This document shows, piece by piece, positions 20,517 to 29,225 of a DNA stretch of 64,000 bases. A program made the position numbers and the translations under genes. Location: positions 4,693,501-4,757,500 of the forward strand of contig NZ_JACHNB010000001.1 in the NCBI RefSeq assembly GCF_014205225.1, given 5' to 3'. The notes beneath the pieces are model-generated. The model ran no database searches and was not told the origin of the DNA. It saw only the letters and a list, made by a program, of their open reading frames with translations. Numbering within the stretch: the stretch's first letter is position 1; each line of letters starts with the position of its first letter. This DNA comes from Actinoplanes octamycinicus. Lineage in GTDB: Bacteria; Actinomycetota; Actinomycetes; Mycobacteriales; Micromonosporaceae.

Positions 20517-20529
20517 TTGAAACGTTCTA
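20517..20529. promoter_or_regulatory. LacI-type operator candidate upstream of rhaS
   Basis: TTGAAACGTTCTA holds the palindromic core GAA-ACG-TTC, typical of LacI-family operators, 17 bp upstream of rhaS. A similar half, TTGAAACGTG, occurs on the opposite strand around 20606-20618, so two sites about 90 bp apart could allow looping. No regulator gene for this operon is in the window. Confidence 0.45.
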
Positions 20530-20618
20530 TCTGGAATGTGGCCCACGTTACGGTCGTGTCATGGGCGGGTCAAGAGCCGCGTTCAGACGGTGCCCATGGC
20601 GCCATGACACGTTTCAAC

Positions 20619-21455
20619 CGCGCCCGGCGCCGGGTCCGCCGCTCCCTTCCGCTTCACCCCTTTCCGGTACGACCTCAGCCCCGCCCCGCGCCTGCCTCCC
20701 CAGCCGCTCTCCTCCGGACCTCGCCGCCCGGCGGTCCGGGCTCGCGGCGGCTTCCGCTCTCCTGCCCGTTCACTCCTCGGCCTCCTCATCCGCACCTCGC
20801 CGCCCGGCGGTCCGGGCTCGCGGCCGCTTCCGCTCTCCTGCCCGTTCACCCATCGGCGTCCCCATCCGCTCTCATCGGCACCTCTCCGCCCGGTGGCCCA
20901 GGCTCGCGGCGGCTTCCCCGTCCGCCTCCTCCGCCGGCCTCACTTGGACCGAGGGCGCTTCCCGCTGGCGATGAAGGCGGACACGTCGGAGAAGCCGCAC
21001 CTCACCAGCCGCCCTGCCCTGTGGCACTGCGCACCGCGCTGCTGCGCGCGGTTGCGGTGTGCGGCGTTGTTCCGTGCGGCCGTTCGCGTCGGCCTGAGTG
21101 CCACGCCCAACAGCTCGGCGGCGAGCATCGCCCAGGCCGGCGCCTGACGTTGTCCGCGCGTAAGCCGTGCTGTTTGGTCTTGCGTTGTGCGCGCGTTGAG
21201 CTGTGCTGCCTCTCTTGCGTTGCGCGCGTTGAGCCGTGCTGCCCGCCTCGCGTCGTCCGCTTCGGCTCAGGGTGCGGCCGTCTCGACTCGGGCCCGCGCT
21301 TCCCTGTGCCCGGTGTGCGCCCGCCCACCGCTCGGTGGCTGCCTTCCTGCGGCCTCGCTGTCGTGGCGCGGGGGTTGGGCTGCGGAAAGAGGTGGTTAGG
21401 TGGGATTGGTACGGGTACGTGAAGTGCTCGAAAGCTGCGCAGGACGGAGGGGACG
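20619..21455. other. Repeat-rich stretch without a convincing gene
   Basis: ORFs cross this stretch in several frames but are low-complexity, overlap each other and show no domain. The DNA carries about three degenerate tandem copies (20716-20935) and two copies of GCGCGTTGAGC near 21189 and 21225. The last 35 bp hold the RBS (GGAGGGG) of the holin-X gene. I see no promoter motif worth naming. Confidence 0.6.
20716..20935. repeat. Degenerate tandem repeat, about three copies
   Basis: Units begin near 20716, 20792 and 20878 with ACCTCGCCGCCCGGCGGTCC, followed by GGGCTCGCGGCGGCTTCCGC; period about 76-86 bp. Copies 1 and 2 are nearly identical over 50 bp, copy 3 is diverged. Confidence 0.7.
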
Positions 21456-21875
21456 ATGGCGCACACGGACGCGCGGAGCGAACAAGCGTCGACCGCGGAA
21501 CTGGTCAGCCGGCTCAGCGAGCAGGTGTCGACGCTGGTCCGGGACGAGCTGACGCTCGCCCGCATCGAGATGATGGAGAAGGGCAAACGGGCCGGAAAGG
21601 GCGCCGGGATGCTGGGCGCCGCGGGGGTCATCGCGATGTACGGTCTCGGTGCCCTGTTCGTCACCATCGGGGCGGCGTTGTCGCTGGTCATGCCGGTCTG
21701 GCTGGCCGCCCTGATCGTCACGGCGGCGCTGCTGCTGACCGCCGGGGTGACCGCGCTGGCCGGCCGGCAGGAAGTGCAGCGGGCGGTGCCGCCGACGCCG
21801 GAGGCCGCCCTGGAGAGCGGTCGCGAGGACGTCGACGCGTTCATGACCGCGGCCCGCCACGGGAGGAACCGGTGA
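21456..21875 (+). CDS. Actinobacterial holin-X (phage-holin-superfamily) membrane protein
   Basis: A 139-residue protein with RBS GGAGGGG. The N-terminal amphipathic region SELVSRLSEQVSTLVRDELTLARIEM is the hallmark of the Phage_holin_3_6/DUF1469 family, followed by two membrane helices (about 55-75 and 80-100). Despite the name these are chromosomal membrane proteins, normally paired with DUF3618 proteins as here (next gene overlaps by GTGA). Function is not established; there are no phage genes around. Confidence 0.85.
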   Translation: MAHTDARSEQASTAELVSRLSEQVSTLVRDELTLARIEMMEKGKRAGKGAGMLGAAGVIAMYGLGALFVTIGAALSLVMPVWLAALIVTAALLLTAGVTALAGRQEVQRAVPPTPEAALESGREDVDAFMTAARHGRNR

Positions 21876-24202
21876 CCGACGACGCCACCAGCGCCGGCCC
21901 GTCCGCTTCAGGCCGAGAGCCGGCCCGCACCCCGGACGGAACCACCCGGACCAGCGCCTCAGGCCCTGGTCCGGCCGCGTCCGGCAAGGCCCCGGGCAGC
22001 GGCCCGTCCAGCAAGTCCCCGGGCAGCGGTGGCCCGGCCGGCAAGGCCCCGGTCAGCACCAGCCGCGGCAGCACCTCCCCGGGCGCCAACCGCACCGGCA
22101 AACCCTCCGCCGGCACCGCTCCGAAGAACACCCCTGCCCCGAGACCGACCCCGCCCCAGGCCACCACGCCCAAGCCGGGGCCGCCCCAGGCCACCACGCC
22201 CAAGCCGGGGCCGCCCCAGGCCACCGCCCCGAAGCCGGGCCCGCCCCAGGCCGCCGCCCCGAAGCCGGGCCCGCCCCAGGCTGCCGCCCCGAAGCCCGGA
22301 CCGCCGCATTCCGCCGGGCCCACGACGACCTCGTCCAGCGGCGCGGCCGCCCACTCCGACGCCGTGCATGCTGACGCTGGGTCTGCCAAGCCCAGGTCCG
22401 GTCCGCAGGCGGTCACGCCCAAGCCTGGTCCGCCGCAGACCGGGGGCTCCGGCGTTGCCGAGGCGGCCGCACCGAAGATCAGTCCGGCACCGGTCGCCAT
22501 CCCTCCGACGGCTCCTGAGCCCGGGACGTCCACCGCACCTGGATCGGAGCGTTCCGGTTCCAGCGCGACCGGCAAGCCCGGCCCGCCGAAGGCAGGAACG
22601 CCCGCACCTCACCCGCCGACTTCGGCGACGTCCGCTGAAGCGGCACCGTCAACCGCCGCGGGTAAGCCGGAACCGTCGCCCGCGAGCGCGGAGACGCAAG
22701 CTTCGCGTGCCGGTGGGAATTACCAACCTTCGCATGCGGCAGGGAAGCATGAACCCTTGCATGCGGCCGGGAATCACGAACCGTCGCACGCAGCCGGCAA
22801 GCATGCGGCCGGCAAGCCGTCGCCGGTGGCCGGCAAAGCCGCGCCCGCGAACGCTCCTGCCAAACCGGCGCCGCACCCGGCTCGGAAGCCCGCACCCTCG
22901 GATGCGGCCGGGCACCTCAGGTCGTCGAAGGCCGACACTCCAGCAGCGGACGCGATGAAGCCGCCCGCTCCCGCAGCGGCCGCCACGTCCGGCGCGTCGG
23001 CGGCGGCACAGGGCGCGCCGAAGGCGAATACCGGAGCCACATCTCCCAAGGGAGAGCCGCCCGGCCCGGTCAAGGCCCCTGCCGCCGCGGAGAAACCGCA
23101 GTCATCGGAAGGCACCCCGGGCCTGTTCGAACCGCCCCCGGTCGGCGCGAATCCGCGCCCCGTCCCCAAGGTGGGACCGCCGAAGGCGGAGGCACTGAGC
23201 CCGATGGAGGCCGCGTACCCGATGAAGGCGGAAAGGCAGAGCCCGGCGGACGCATCGAGTCCGGCGAAAGCGGAGACGCAGAGCCGTCCCGGAGTGTCGA
23301 CCGCGGAGACGCCCCGTTCTGCGGAAGGCCCGGCGAAGGCGGGAGTGCCTTCCGGCAGCGAGAAAGCCATGACCACACCGGCCGCCGGCGGTCCGAAGAA
23401 GCCTGAGACGTCGAAGGGGAGTTCGTCCATGTCTGTTCAGTCGAAGCCGGGGAGCGCTGGTTCGGGGGAGAAGCATCCGCGGGACCCCGAGGAACTGCGG
23501 GAGGAGATCGAACGCACCCGTGCCGAGATGGGGGAGACCGTGGAGGCGCTGGTCGCCAAGGTCGACATCCCGGGCCGGCTCAAGGACTCCGCCGCCGAGA
23601 AGACCGCGCAGCTCAAGGAGTCCGCCGCGGACCTCAAGGACACCGCCGCCCAGAAGGCCACGGACCTCAAGGACACGGCCACCGACAAGGCCGCCGCGCT
23701 GAAGGAGACGGCCGCGACGCTGAAGGAGACCGCTGCGGACAAGGCTGCCGGGTTGAAGGAGACGGCAGCGGACAAGGCCGCCGGGCTCAAGGAGACGGCA
23801 GCGGACAAGGCCGCGGCTCTGAAGGACGTGGCCGCGGAGAAGGCCGCCGGCTTGACGTCGGACGACGGCGGTCAGTCCACGGACTCGGCAGGCGCGCGGT
23901 CGGACGGACAACTGGCGGCGATGCGGGAACAGGTCGCCGAGAAGGCGGCTCAGCTCCGGGAGTCCGCGGTGGGCGTGGGCACCCAGGCCAAGGAGGCGAT
24001 GACGTCGGGCGGCGCCGGACACATCACCGAGGCCACGGCCCAGGCCGGAACCCGGATGGCGACCTCCGCCGCGGACGCCGCCACCGCGGTGCTCGGCTCG
24101 GCGCGACGCAGCGTCTCGGCACGCCCCAAGGAGTACGGCCTGATCGCCGCGGCCCTGGGCGCTGCCGCGATCGGCGTGGCCATCCTCCGCCGCAAGCGCT
24201 GA
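21872..24202 (+). CDS. DUF3618 membrane protein with long Pro/Ala/Lys-rich N-terminal extension
   Basis: From GTG 21872 (RBS GGGAGGAACCG) the frame encodes 776 residues. Residues 1-519 are low complexity, with five tandem PKPGPPQAT/A decapeptides (about 93-145) and a His-rich AAGKHEPLHAAGNHEPS segment. From residue 520 comes a standard DUF3618 protein: RDPEELREEIERTRAEMGETVEALVAKVD, then about six 11-residue KETAADKAAGL repeats forming an LEA/apolipoprotein-like amphipathic helix, and a C-terminal membrane segment ending RRKR. ATG 23429, after GGGGAG, would start the DUF3618 part alone (257 residues, the usual family size). Both forms may be made. Confidence 0.75.
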   Translation: MTDDATSAGPSASGREPARTPDGTTRTSASGPGPAASGKAPGSGPSSKSPGSGGPAGKAPVSTSRGSTSPGANRTGKPSAGTAPKNTPAPRPTPPQATTPKPGPPQATTPKPGPPQATAPKPGPPQAAAPKPGPPQAAAPKPGPPHSAGPTTTSSSGAAAHSDAVHADAGSAKPRSGPQAVTPKPGPPQTGGSGVAEAAAPKISPAPVAIPPTAPEPGTSTAPGSERSGSSATGKPGPPKAGTPAPHPPTSATSAEAAPSTAAGKPEPSPASAETQASRAGGNYQPSHAAGKHEPLHAAGNHEPSHAAGKHAAGKPSPVAGKAAPANAPAKPAPHPARKPAPSDAAGHLRSSKADTPAADAMKPPAPAAAATSGASAAAQGAPKANTGATSPKGEPPGPVKAPAAAEKPQSSEGTPGLFEPPPVGANPRPVPKVGPPKAEALSPMEAAYPMKAERQSPADASSPAKAETQSRPGVSTAETPRSAEGPAKAGVPSGSEKAMTTPAAGGPKKPETSKGSSSMSVQSKPGSAGSGEKHPRDPEELREEIERTRAEMGETVEALVAKVDIPGRLKDSAAEKTAQLKESAADLKDTAAQKATDLKDTATDKAAALKETAATLKETAADKAAGLKETAADKAAGLKETAADKAAALKDVAAEKAAGLTSDDGGQSTDSAGARSDGQLAAMREQVAEKAAQLRESAVGVGTQAKEAMTSGGAGHITEATAQAGTRMATSAADAATAVLGSARRSVSARPKEYGLIAAALGAAAIGVAILRRKR

Positions 24203-24231
24203 CCCGGCGGATCCGTCTGCCGCCGGCACCA

Positions 24232-24270
24232 CGACCAGGACCCGCCAGTGCACCAGGCCGGTCCTGGTCG
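24232..24270 (+). terminator. Hairpin downstream of the DUF3618 gene
   Basis: CGACCAGGACC and GGTCCTGGTCG form an 11-bp stem with a 17-nt loop about 30 nt after the stop. No T-run. The rest of the 250-bp convergent gap (24203-24452) shows nothing else. Confidence 0.45.
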
Positions 24271-24452
24271 TTCGCCGTCTCCCCGGCCCGGAGCCGGCGG
24301 GTTGGGCAGCGCCGATCGGGCCAGAGGGTTCGGGCGGTGCTGCGCCCCGTACCGGCGGGGTCTGGTGGTGGGGATCGAGTCGGTGCGGCCGCGGCGGCGC
24401 TGCTTGCCGGCGTACCCCAAGAAGCCCCTGCGGCGAAGGGTGGCCAGCAGAG

Positions 24453-25220
24453 TCAGGCCGCGCGGATCAGGGTGAGCAGAGCGGCGTGGGTGTCCGCGTC
24501 CGCGGCGGCGAGCAGGCCGGACCCGGACGGCCACGGCTCGCCGTCGGTGCCGGTGACCACGCATCCGGCCGCTTCGCAGACCGCGATGCCGGCGGCGAAG
24601 TGCACGCTGTCGCGGACATCGCCGTACGTCAGATAGGCCGCCCGCCGCCCGTCCGCGACCCAGAGCAGGGCCAGCGTGGTCGACATCACCCGGGGCCGGA
24701 AACGGTCCCGGAAGCCGGGGGCGGCGATCACCCGGGCCGGCTCGACCGGGAACGGCGGGTCGAGGTTGATGTCGACCAGCGCCGAGCCGGGGGAGGGGAG
24801 CAGCGGCGCGTCGGTGCCGTCCGGACGGCGGACCCGCGCGGTGGTGCCGTCGGTCCAGTACGTCTCGCCGGTGAACGGGTCGGCGGACGCGGCCGCGGTG
24901 ACCCGGTCGCCGTCCCGCAGCGCCACGTTGGCCGCGACCAGCGGGGTGCGTACCGCGTAGTTCAGCGTGCCGCACAGCGGATCGACCAGCCACCGTCGCC
25001 GGGCGTCGGCCGGGCCGGAGGCGCCGGTCTCCTCGCCGGTGATCGCGTCGCTCGGGCAGGCGGCCCGGAGCACCTGATGAATGGCCTGCTCAGCGGCGAG
25101 GTCGGCGGCCGTGGCGAAGTCTCCGCCGCCCTTGTCGACCCGGTCCAGGGTGCGCCCGTAGTGGTCCCGGATGACGTCCGCGGCGGCCAGCGCGGCCGCG
25201 ATGGCGGTCTCATGATCCAT
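24453..25220 (-). CDS. Inositol monophosphatase-family protein with altered metal site
   Basis: A 255-residue FIG-superfamily protein. Conserved elements: AITGEETG (Glu pair of the first metal site) and, near the C terminus, HFAAGIAVCEAAGC in the place of the usual WDxAAG. The diagnostic DPLDGT motif reads VDPLCGTLNYAV here, so the second metal-binding aspartate is cysteine, and the C-terminal WD aspartate appears as HF. Phosphatase activity is therefore doubtful, or the substrate differs. ATG 25220 was chosen because it precedes the family N terminus; the longer frame is antisense to the kinase gene. Confidence 0.8.
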   Translation of the reverse strand: MDHETAIAAALAAADVIRDHYGRTLDRVDKGGGDFATAADLAAEQAIHQVLRAACPSDAITGEETGASGPADARRRWLVDPLCGTLNYAVRTPLVAANVALRDGDRVTAAASADPFTGETYWTDGTTARVRRPDGTDAPLLPSPGSALVDINLDPPFPVEPARVIAAPGFRDRFRPRVMSTTLALLWVADGRRAAYLTYGDVRDSVHFAAGIAVCEAAGCVVTGTDGEPWPSGSGLLAAADADTHAALLTLIRAA

Positions 25221-25299
25221 GGATCGGACCGTAGTGCAGGCGTGCGAGGATGGTCCGGCGCCGACCCCCTCCGGCGCAGGACGGCAGGCTCGGTCAGCG

Positions 25300-27189
25300 A
25301 TGAATTCCCCGGCGGGCTCCCCGCGCCCGGCACCGGACGCCGAGGCCGAAGCCGCGGTCGTCGCGAAGCCGGCAGATGACGTCGAGTCCGCTGATGCCGA
25401 AGCGTCGGCCGAGGCGGAACAGCCGGCGGCGGCCCCAGACCCGGCGGAGGCCGAGGTGGCCGAGCCCGCCCCGGCGGCCGAGGCCGCTGACGACGGGACC
25501 GCCAAGGAGACCGCCGGCCAGGGGACAGTGGCGAAGACCGCGATAAAGAGCGCCACTCGGGGTATATCGAGGGACATGCCCGGCGCCCCCACCCTGCTCG
25601 CCGGCCGCTACCGGCTCGGCGACGAGCTGGGCCGCGGCGGGATGGGTCAGGTCTGGCTCGCGCACGACGAGATCCTCGAGCGCGAGGTCGCGATCAAGCA
25701 GATCGACCTGCCCGAGGAGCTGGCCGGCGGCGACGCCGCGGCCCGCCGGACGCTGCGCGAGGCCCGCGCCGCCGCCCGGCTCAGCCACCCCAACGTGGTG
25801 CAGGTCTACGACGTCCTGTCGCTGGACGACCGCACCTGGATCGTCATGGAGTACGTCCCGTCCCGCTCACTGCGCCAGGTGATCGCCGACGACGGCCCGC
25901 TGGACGTCTACCGGACCGCCCGGATCGGCCTGGACCTGCTCGCCGCGCTGACCGCCGCGCACCGCGCCGGCGTCCAGCACCGGGACGTGAAACCGGCGAA
26001 CGTGCTGCTCGCCGACGACGGCCGGGTGCTGCTCACCGACTTCGGTATCGCCGCGCTCGACGACGACAGCCTGACCAGCAAGTCGGACGTGCTGCTCGGC
26101 TCGCCGCTCTACATGGCCCCGGAGCGCGCCCGGTTCGGGATCAGCGGCCCGCCCGCCGACCTGTGGGGGCTGGGCGCGACCCTGTACGCCGCGCTGGAGG
26201 GCCATTCGCCGTTCGAGCGCTCGTCGACGATGGCGACCCTGCAGGCGCTGGCCACCGAGGAGCCGGCGCCGGCCGAGCACGCCGGACCGCTCGCCCCGCT
26301 GCTGACCGGCCTGCTGCGCAAGGACCCGGCGGAGCGGATGGTCGCCGAGGACGCCGATCGTCTGCTGCGCGAGGCGGTCGCCGAGTCGGACGGGGCCGGT
26401 TCCGCGCCGGTGGTCGCGGTGATCCCGAAGCCCCGGACGCCCGCCGACGACGTGGCGGCGCCGGCCGTACCGGAAACGCCTCGCCGGAACCGCAAGCTGA
26501 TCGCGCTCGCCGCGGCCGTCGTGGTCCTGATCGCCGGTCTGGCGATCTTCTGGGCGACGCGTCCGTCGCCGGAGACGACGGCGGAGAACCCGCCCGCGAC
26601 CACCCGGCCGGCCGAGGCGACGGCCGCGACCACGGCGCCGAGCACCACGACCAGCGCTCAGCCGAGTGCGCAGCCGAGTGCCTCGCCGAGCGTCACGCCG
26701 AGCACTCCGCCGAGCCAGACCCCGGGAGGCGGTCGGCCGGCGCTGCCCGCCGGGTGGCAGGTCTGGGACGATGCGACAGGCTTTTCGGTGTACGTGCCGA
26801 AGGGCTGGACGTCGTCGAAGAAGCCGGGTGCCACCATGCGGTATTTCCGGGACGGTCAAGGGCACGTCCTCGGCATCGACCAGACCGACAAACCGAAGTC
26901 CAATCCGGTGGCGGACTGGCGGGAACAGCGCGATGTGCGGCGCCGGGGCGGCGATTTCCCGGGCTATCGAGAGATCAGGATCGAGCCGGTCGACTATTTC
27001 CAGAAAGCGGCGGACTGGGAGTTCACCTTCACCAAGGGTGGCGCCCAGCACGTGAACAACCGGGGAGTGGTGACGTCAGCGCACCAGGCTTACGGTTTCT
27101 GGTTCCAGACCCCGGCCGCCGACTGGGACAAGTACCGCAAGGAAGTCCTGGACGTGGTCTTCGCCAGTTTTGTCCCCGCCAAGGACTGA
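25300..27189 (+). CDS. Transmembrane Ser/Thr protein kinase (PknB-like)
   Basis: From ATG 25300 the protein has 629 residues. The Hanks-type kinase domain includes GRGGMGQVW (P-loop), AIKQID (Lys), HRDVKPANV (catalytic loop), DFGIAALDDD (metal) and SPLYMAPE. It starts about 30 residues after MPGAPTLLAGRY. One membrane helix (LIALAAAVVVLIAGLAIFW) is followed by a Thr/Ser/Pro-rich linker and an extracytoplasmic domain of about 140 residues with no PASTA repeats. The first 92 residues are Ala/Glu/Asp-rich; ATG 25576, with GAGGG close by, may be the real start. Ends abutting the Uma2 stop (TGATCA). Confidence 0.88.
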   Translation: MNSPAGSPRPAPDAEAEAAVVAKPADDVESADAEASAEAEQPAAAPDPAEAEVAEPAPAAEAADDGTAKETAGQGTVAKTAIKSATRGISRDMPGAPTLLAGRYRLGDELGRGGMGQVWLAHDEILEREVAIKQIDLPEELAGGDAAARRTLREARAAARLSHPNVVQVYDVLSLDDRTWIVMEYVPSRSLRQVIADDGPLDVYRTARIGLDLLAALTAAHRAGVQHRDVKPANVLLADDGRVLLTDFGIAALDDDSLTSKSDVLLGSPLYMAPERARFGISGPPADLWGLGATLYAALEGHSPFERSSTMATLQALATEEPAPAEHAGPLAPLLTGLLRKDPAERMVAEDADRLLREAVAESDGAGSAPVVAVIPKPRTPADDVAAPAVPETPRRNRKLIALAAAVVVLIAGLAIFWATRPSPETTAENPPATTRPAEATAATTAPSTTTSAQPSAQPSASPSVTPSTPPSQTPGGGRPALPAGWQVWDDATGFSVYVPKGWTSSKKPGATMRYFRDGQGHVLGIDQTDKPKSNPVADWREQRDVRRRGGDFPGYREIRIEPVDYFQKAADWEFTFTKGGAQHVNNRGVVTSAHQAYGFWFQTPAADWDKYRKEVLDVVFASFVPAKD

Positions 27190-27780
27190 TCAGAAGTCGA
27201 GCAGTTCCTCAGTGCTGATGGCGATGGGGAACGGCACGTCCGAGGTCAGCGTCTCGCCCTGTTTCGCGCGAGCGTGTTCGACATACTCCCCGTCCTTCAG
27301 CCGGTGCAGGCTGAGCGTCACCGATTCGTAGTCGGCGAAGTCAGGCTCCACCAGCAGGAACCACGGGATTCTCGCGACCGCGTAAAGCGGCATCTTCAAG
27401 GTGCGGTCGAGCGCGGCGTTGCCGGGAGAGGTAATTTCGCACGTCAGGACAACGTCAGGCGCCTCGCTGAAGATGGCGACGCGTGGGCCGCCCGTCACGA
27501 TCAGGTCGGGGATCACGAATCGATCTCTGCCGAGGCGAAGGTTGACGGCGAGCCGCGTCCTCAGTCGGGCGGCCCGTGCCGCCGGCTCGAGAATCGCCCA
27601 GAGTCTTGCCGAAATATCCTGGTGCGGATGGCTTGCCGAGGGGGTCACCAGGAGACTCCCGTCGAGTAATTCGATTCGCATGTGCGTCTCGCCGAGCGCA
27701 AGCCAGTCGGCCTCGGTCCAGGGCCCCTCGTGGTCATCAAGCATCCCCATGCTCATAGGAGGAGTTTCGCATGTGGTCAT
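27190..27780 (-). CDS. Uma2-family (DUF820) PD-(D/E)XK nuclease-fold protein
   Basis: A 196-residue protein with the Uma2 pattern: IRIELLDG-like opening (MRIELLDGSLLVTPSAS), VIPDLIV (Asp), TCEITSPGNAALDRTLKMPLYA (Glu and Lys) and IPWFLLVEPD. The restriction-endonuclease-like residues are kept, so nuclease activity is possible. Family members occur in multiple copies in actinomycetes and their role is unproven. ATG 27780 is preceded by GGAGG at 8 nt. Confidence 0.82.
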   Translation of the reverse strand: MTTCETPPMSMGMLDDHEGPWTEADWLALGETHMRIELLDGSLLVTPSASHPHQDISARLWAILEPAARAARLRTRLAVNLRLGRDRFVIPDLIVTGGPRVAIFSEAPDVVLTCEITSPGNAALDRTLKMPLYAVARIPWFLLVEPDFADYESVTLSLHRLKDGEYVEHARAKQGETLTSDVPFPIAISTEELLDF

Positions 27781-27837
27781 GCGGGAATCCTCCCACGACT
27801 AGTTGTCGCGGAGCAAGACGTCGCCCGTCAGGGTGGG

Positions 27838-29166
27838 TCAGCGGGGAATGGCGGGGGACAGGGTCTGGGCGGCCCGGGCCAGGTGGGCGGCGACCTCGGC
27901 GTGGCCGGCGGTGACCAGGCCGACCGTGACCCGCAGGTGCGGGGTGCCCGGGCCGACCGTGAAGGCGGTCCCGGCCGCCGCGCCGATGCCCGCGCTGGCC
28001 AGGCTCAGCAGCGCGGCCTGCTCGTCGGCGACCGGCAGCCAGATGTTGATCCCCTCGCCGTCCGGCAGATCGATGCCCGCCGACCGCAGGCCGTCGCTGA
28101 TCAGCCGGCGGCGGCGCGCGTACTCGTCCCGGGCGGCCCGCACCGCGGCCACCGACGCCGGGTCGGTGAGCAGCGCCAGGAGCAGGCGCTGCAGCAGCCG
28201 GCTGGTCCAGCCCTGGCCGAGCAGCCGGCGCTCCAGGATCGGGTCGAGCACGGTGGCCGGCCCGCTCACCGCGGCCAGCCGCAGGTCCGGCCCGTGTGAC
28301 TTGGAGAAGCTGCGCACGTGGACGGTCTGCCGCTCCAGGTGGGAGCCGAGCGAGCAGAGCGGCCCGGAGGCGAGGTCACCGGCGGAGTCGTCCTCCACGA
28401 CGTACACCGAAGGGTGATCGGCGAGGACAGCGGCCAGCGCGGCGGCCCGCGACGGTGACCACGACGCGCCTGTCGGGTTGAGCGCGCGCGGCTGGAGGAA
28501 GACCGCGGCGGGCCGGCGCGCCAGCGCGGCGGCCAGCTGCGAAGGGATCATGCCGGACGCGTCGGTGCCCACCCCGATGACCGGTACGCCGAGCGCCTCG
28601 AGCAGGTCGAGCAGCGGCGGGAAGCACGGGTTCTCCACCACCGCCAGGTCGCCGAGCCGCAGCAGCGCCGACGCCACCTGGTCGATCGCGTCCATCGCCC
28701 CGTCGAAGACGGCGAGCCGCTCCGCCGGGTACGGCCACCGCTCCCGCAGCAGCGCGGCCAGCTCCGGGAGCACCGGCTCGTCGAGGTAGCTGGTCGGCGT
28801 GGGGGAGAGCCCGTGCAGCGCCGGGATCGGCGGCAGCAGCGCCGGGTCGGGCACCCCGGTGGACAGGTCGAGCCGGAAGCCGCTGGTCCGCCGCAGCGCC
28901 GCCCGGTAGCGCCCGGGCCCGCCCGCGCCGGGTGTCGCGACGACCGTGCCCCGGCGTCCGTCCGTCCGGATGGTGCCGGCCCGGCGCAGCAGCTGCCACG
29001 CTGCGTTGACTGTGCTGGGCGACAGGCGAAGCTCGGTGGCGACCTTGCGGACCGGCGGCAGCTTGGCGCCCGCCTCGATGACGCCCTCACCGACCGCCCG
29101 GCTGACCGCCTCGGCCAGACCGCGGGCGCTGGGGTCGCTGAGCCGTGCCGAGATCGCTTCGAACAT
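27838..29166 (-). CDS. MocR-family regulator (GntR HTH plus aminotransferase fold)
   Basis: A 442-residue protein: GntR winged helix (about 10-75; KLPPVRKVATELRLSPSTVNAAW) joined to a class I aminotransferase-like domain. The PLP lysine is kept in VRSFSKSHGPDLRLA. MocR proteins such as GabR and PdxR sense PLP adducts of amino acids and activate or repress linked genes. It is divergent from mmsA, with 59 bp between starts, so it most likely controls the mmsA operon in response to an omega-amino acid. Effector is inferred only. Confidence 0.9.
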   Translation of the reverse strand: MFEAISARLSDPSARGLAEAVSRAVGEGVIEAGAKLPPVRKVATELRLSPSTVNAAWQLLRRAGTIRTDGRRGTVVATPGAGGPGRYRAALRRTSGFRLDLSTGVPDPALLPPIPALHGLSPTPTSYLDEPVLPELAALLRERWPYPAERLAVFDGAMDAIDQVASALLRLGDLAVVENPCFPPLLDLLEALGVPVIGVGTDASGMIPSQLAAALARRPAAVFLQPRALNPTGASWSPSRAAALAAVLADHPSVYVVEDDSAGDLASGPLCSLGSHLERQTVHVRSFSKSHGPDLRLAAVSGPATVLDPILERRLLGQGWTSRLLQRLLLALLTDPASVAAVRAARDEYARRRRLISDGLRSAGIDLPDGEGINIWLPVADEQAALLSLASAGIGAAAGTAFTVGPGTPHLRVTVGLVTAGHAEVAAHLARAAQTLSPAIPR

Positions 29167-29169
29167 TTT

Positions 29170-29219
29170 TGTGACAGTACATTTTCTGCATTGTTCGGTC
29201 CAGGGTCGTCACATAATCT
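29170..29219 (+). promoter_or_regulatory. mmsA promoter and inverted TGTGAC sites
   Basis: TTGTTC (29191-29196), 17 bp, TAATCT (29214-29219) form a promoter whose expected start is at or next to the mmsA ATG at 29226; no Shine-Dalgarno precedes that ATG. TGTGAC (29170-29175) and GTCACA (29208-29213) are inverted half-sites flanking the promoter and could bind the divergent MocR regulator. Confidence 0.5.
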
Positions 29220-29225
29220 CGGCGC

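Noticed and set aside
20397..21422. 341-codon ORF in the repeat-rich stretch
   Set aside because: It starts inside rhaS antisense, is low complexity and overlaps other equally long frames; no conserved motif.
21841..22575. Minus-strand Gly/Leu-rich ORF opposite the DUF3618 extension
   Set aside because: Repeats are the complement of the PKPGPP array; no RBS or family, and the plus frame connects to a known domain.
21456..24202. Prophage lysis module
   Set aside because: The holin-X/DUF3618 pair is a common chromosomal membrane protein pair in actinobacteria; no other phage gene is present.
25219..25299. ATG 25219 as the Ser/Thr kinase start, overlapping the IMPase start on the other strand
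   Set aside because: It would make the two genes share CATG start codons with no promoter room; 25300 or 25576 are more reasonable.
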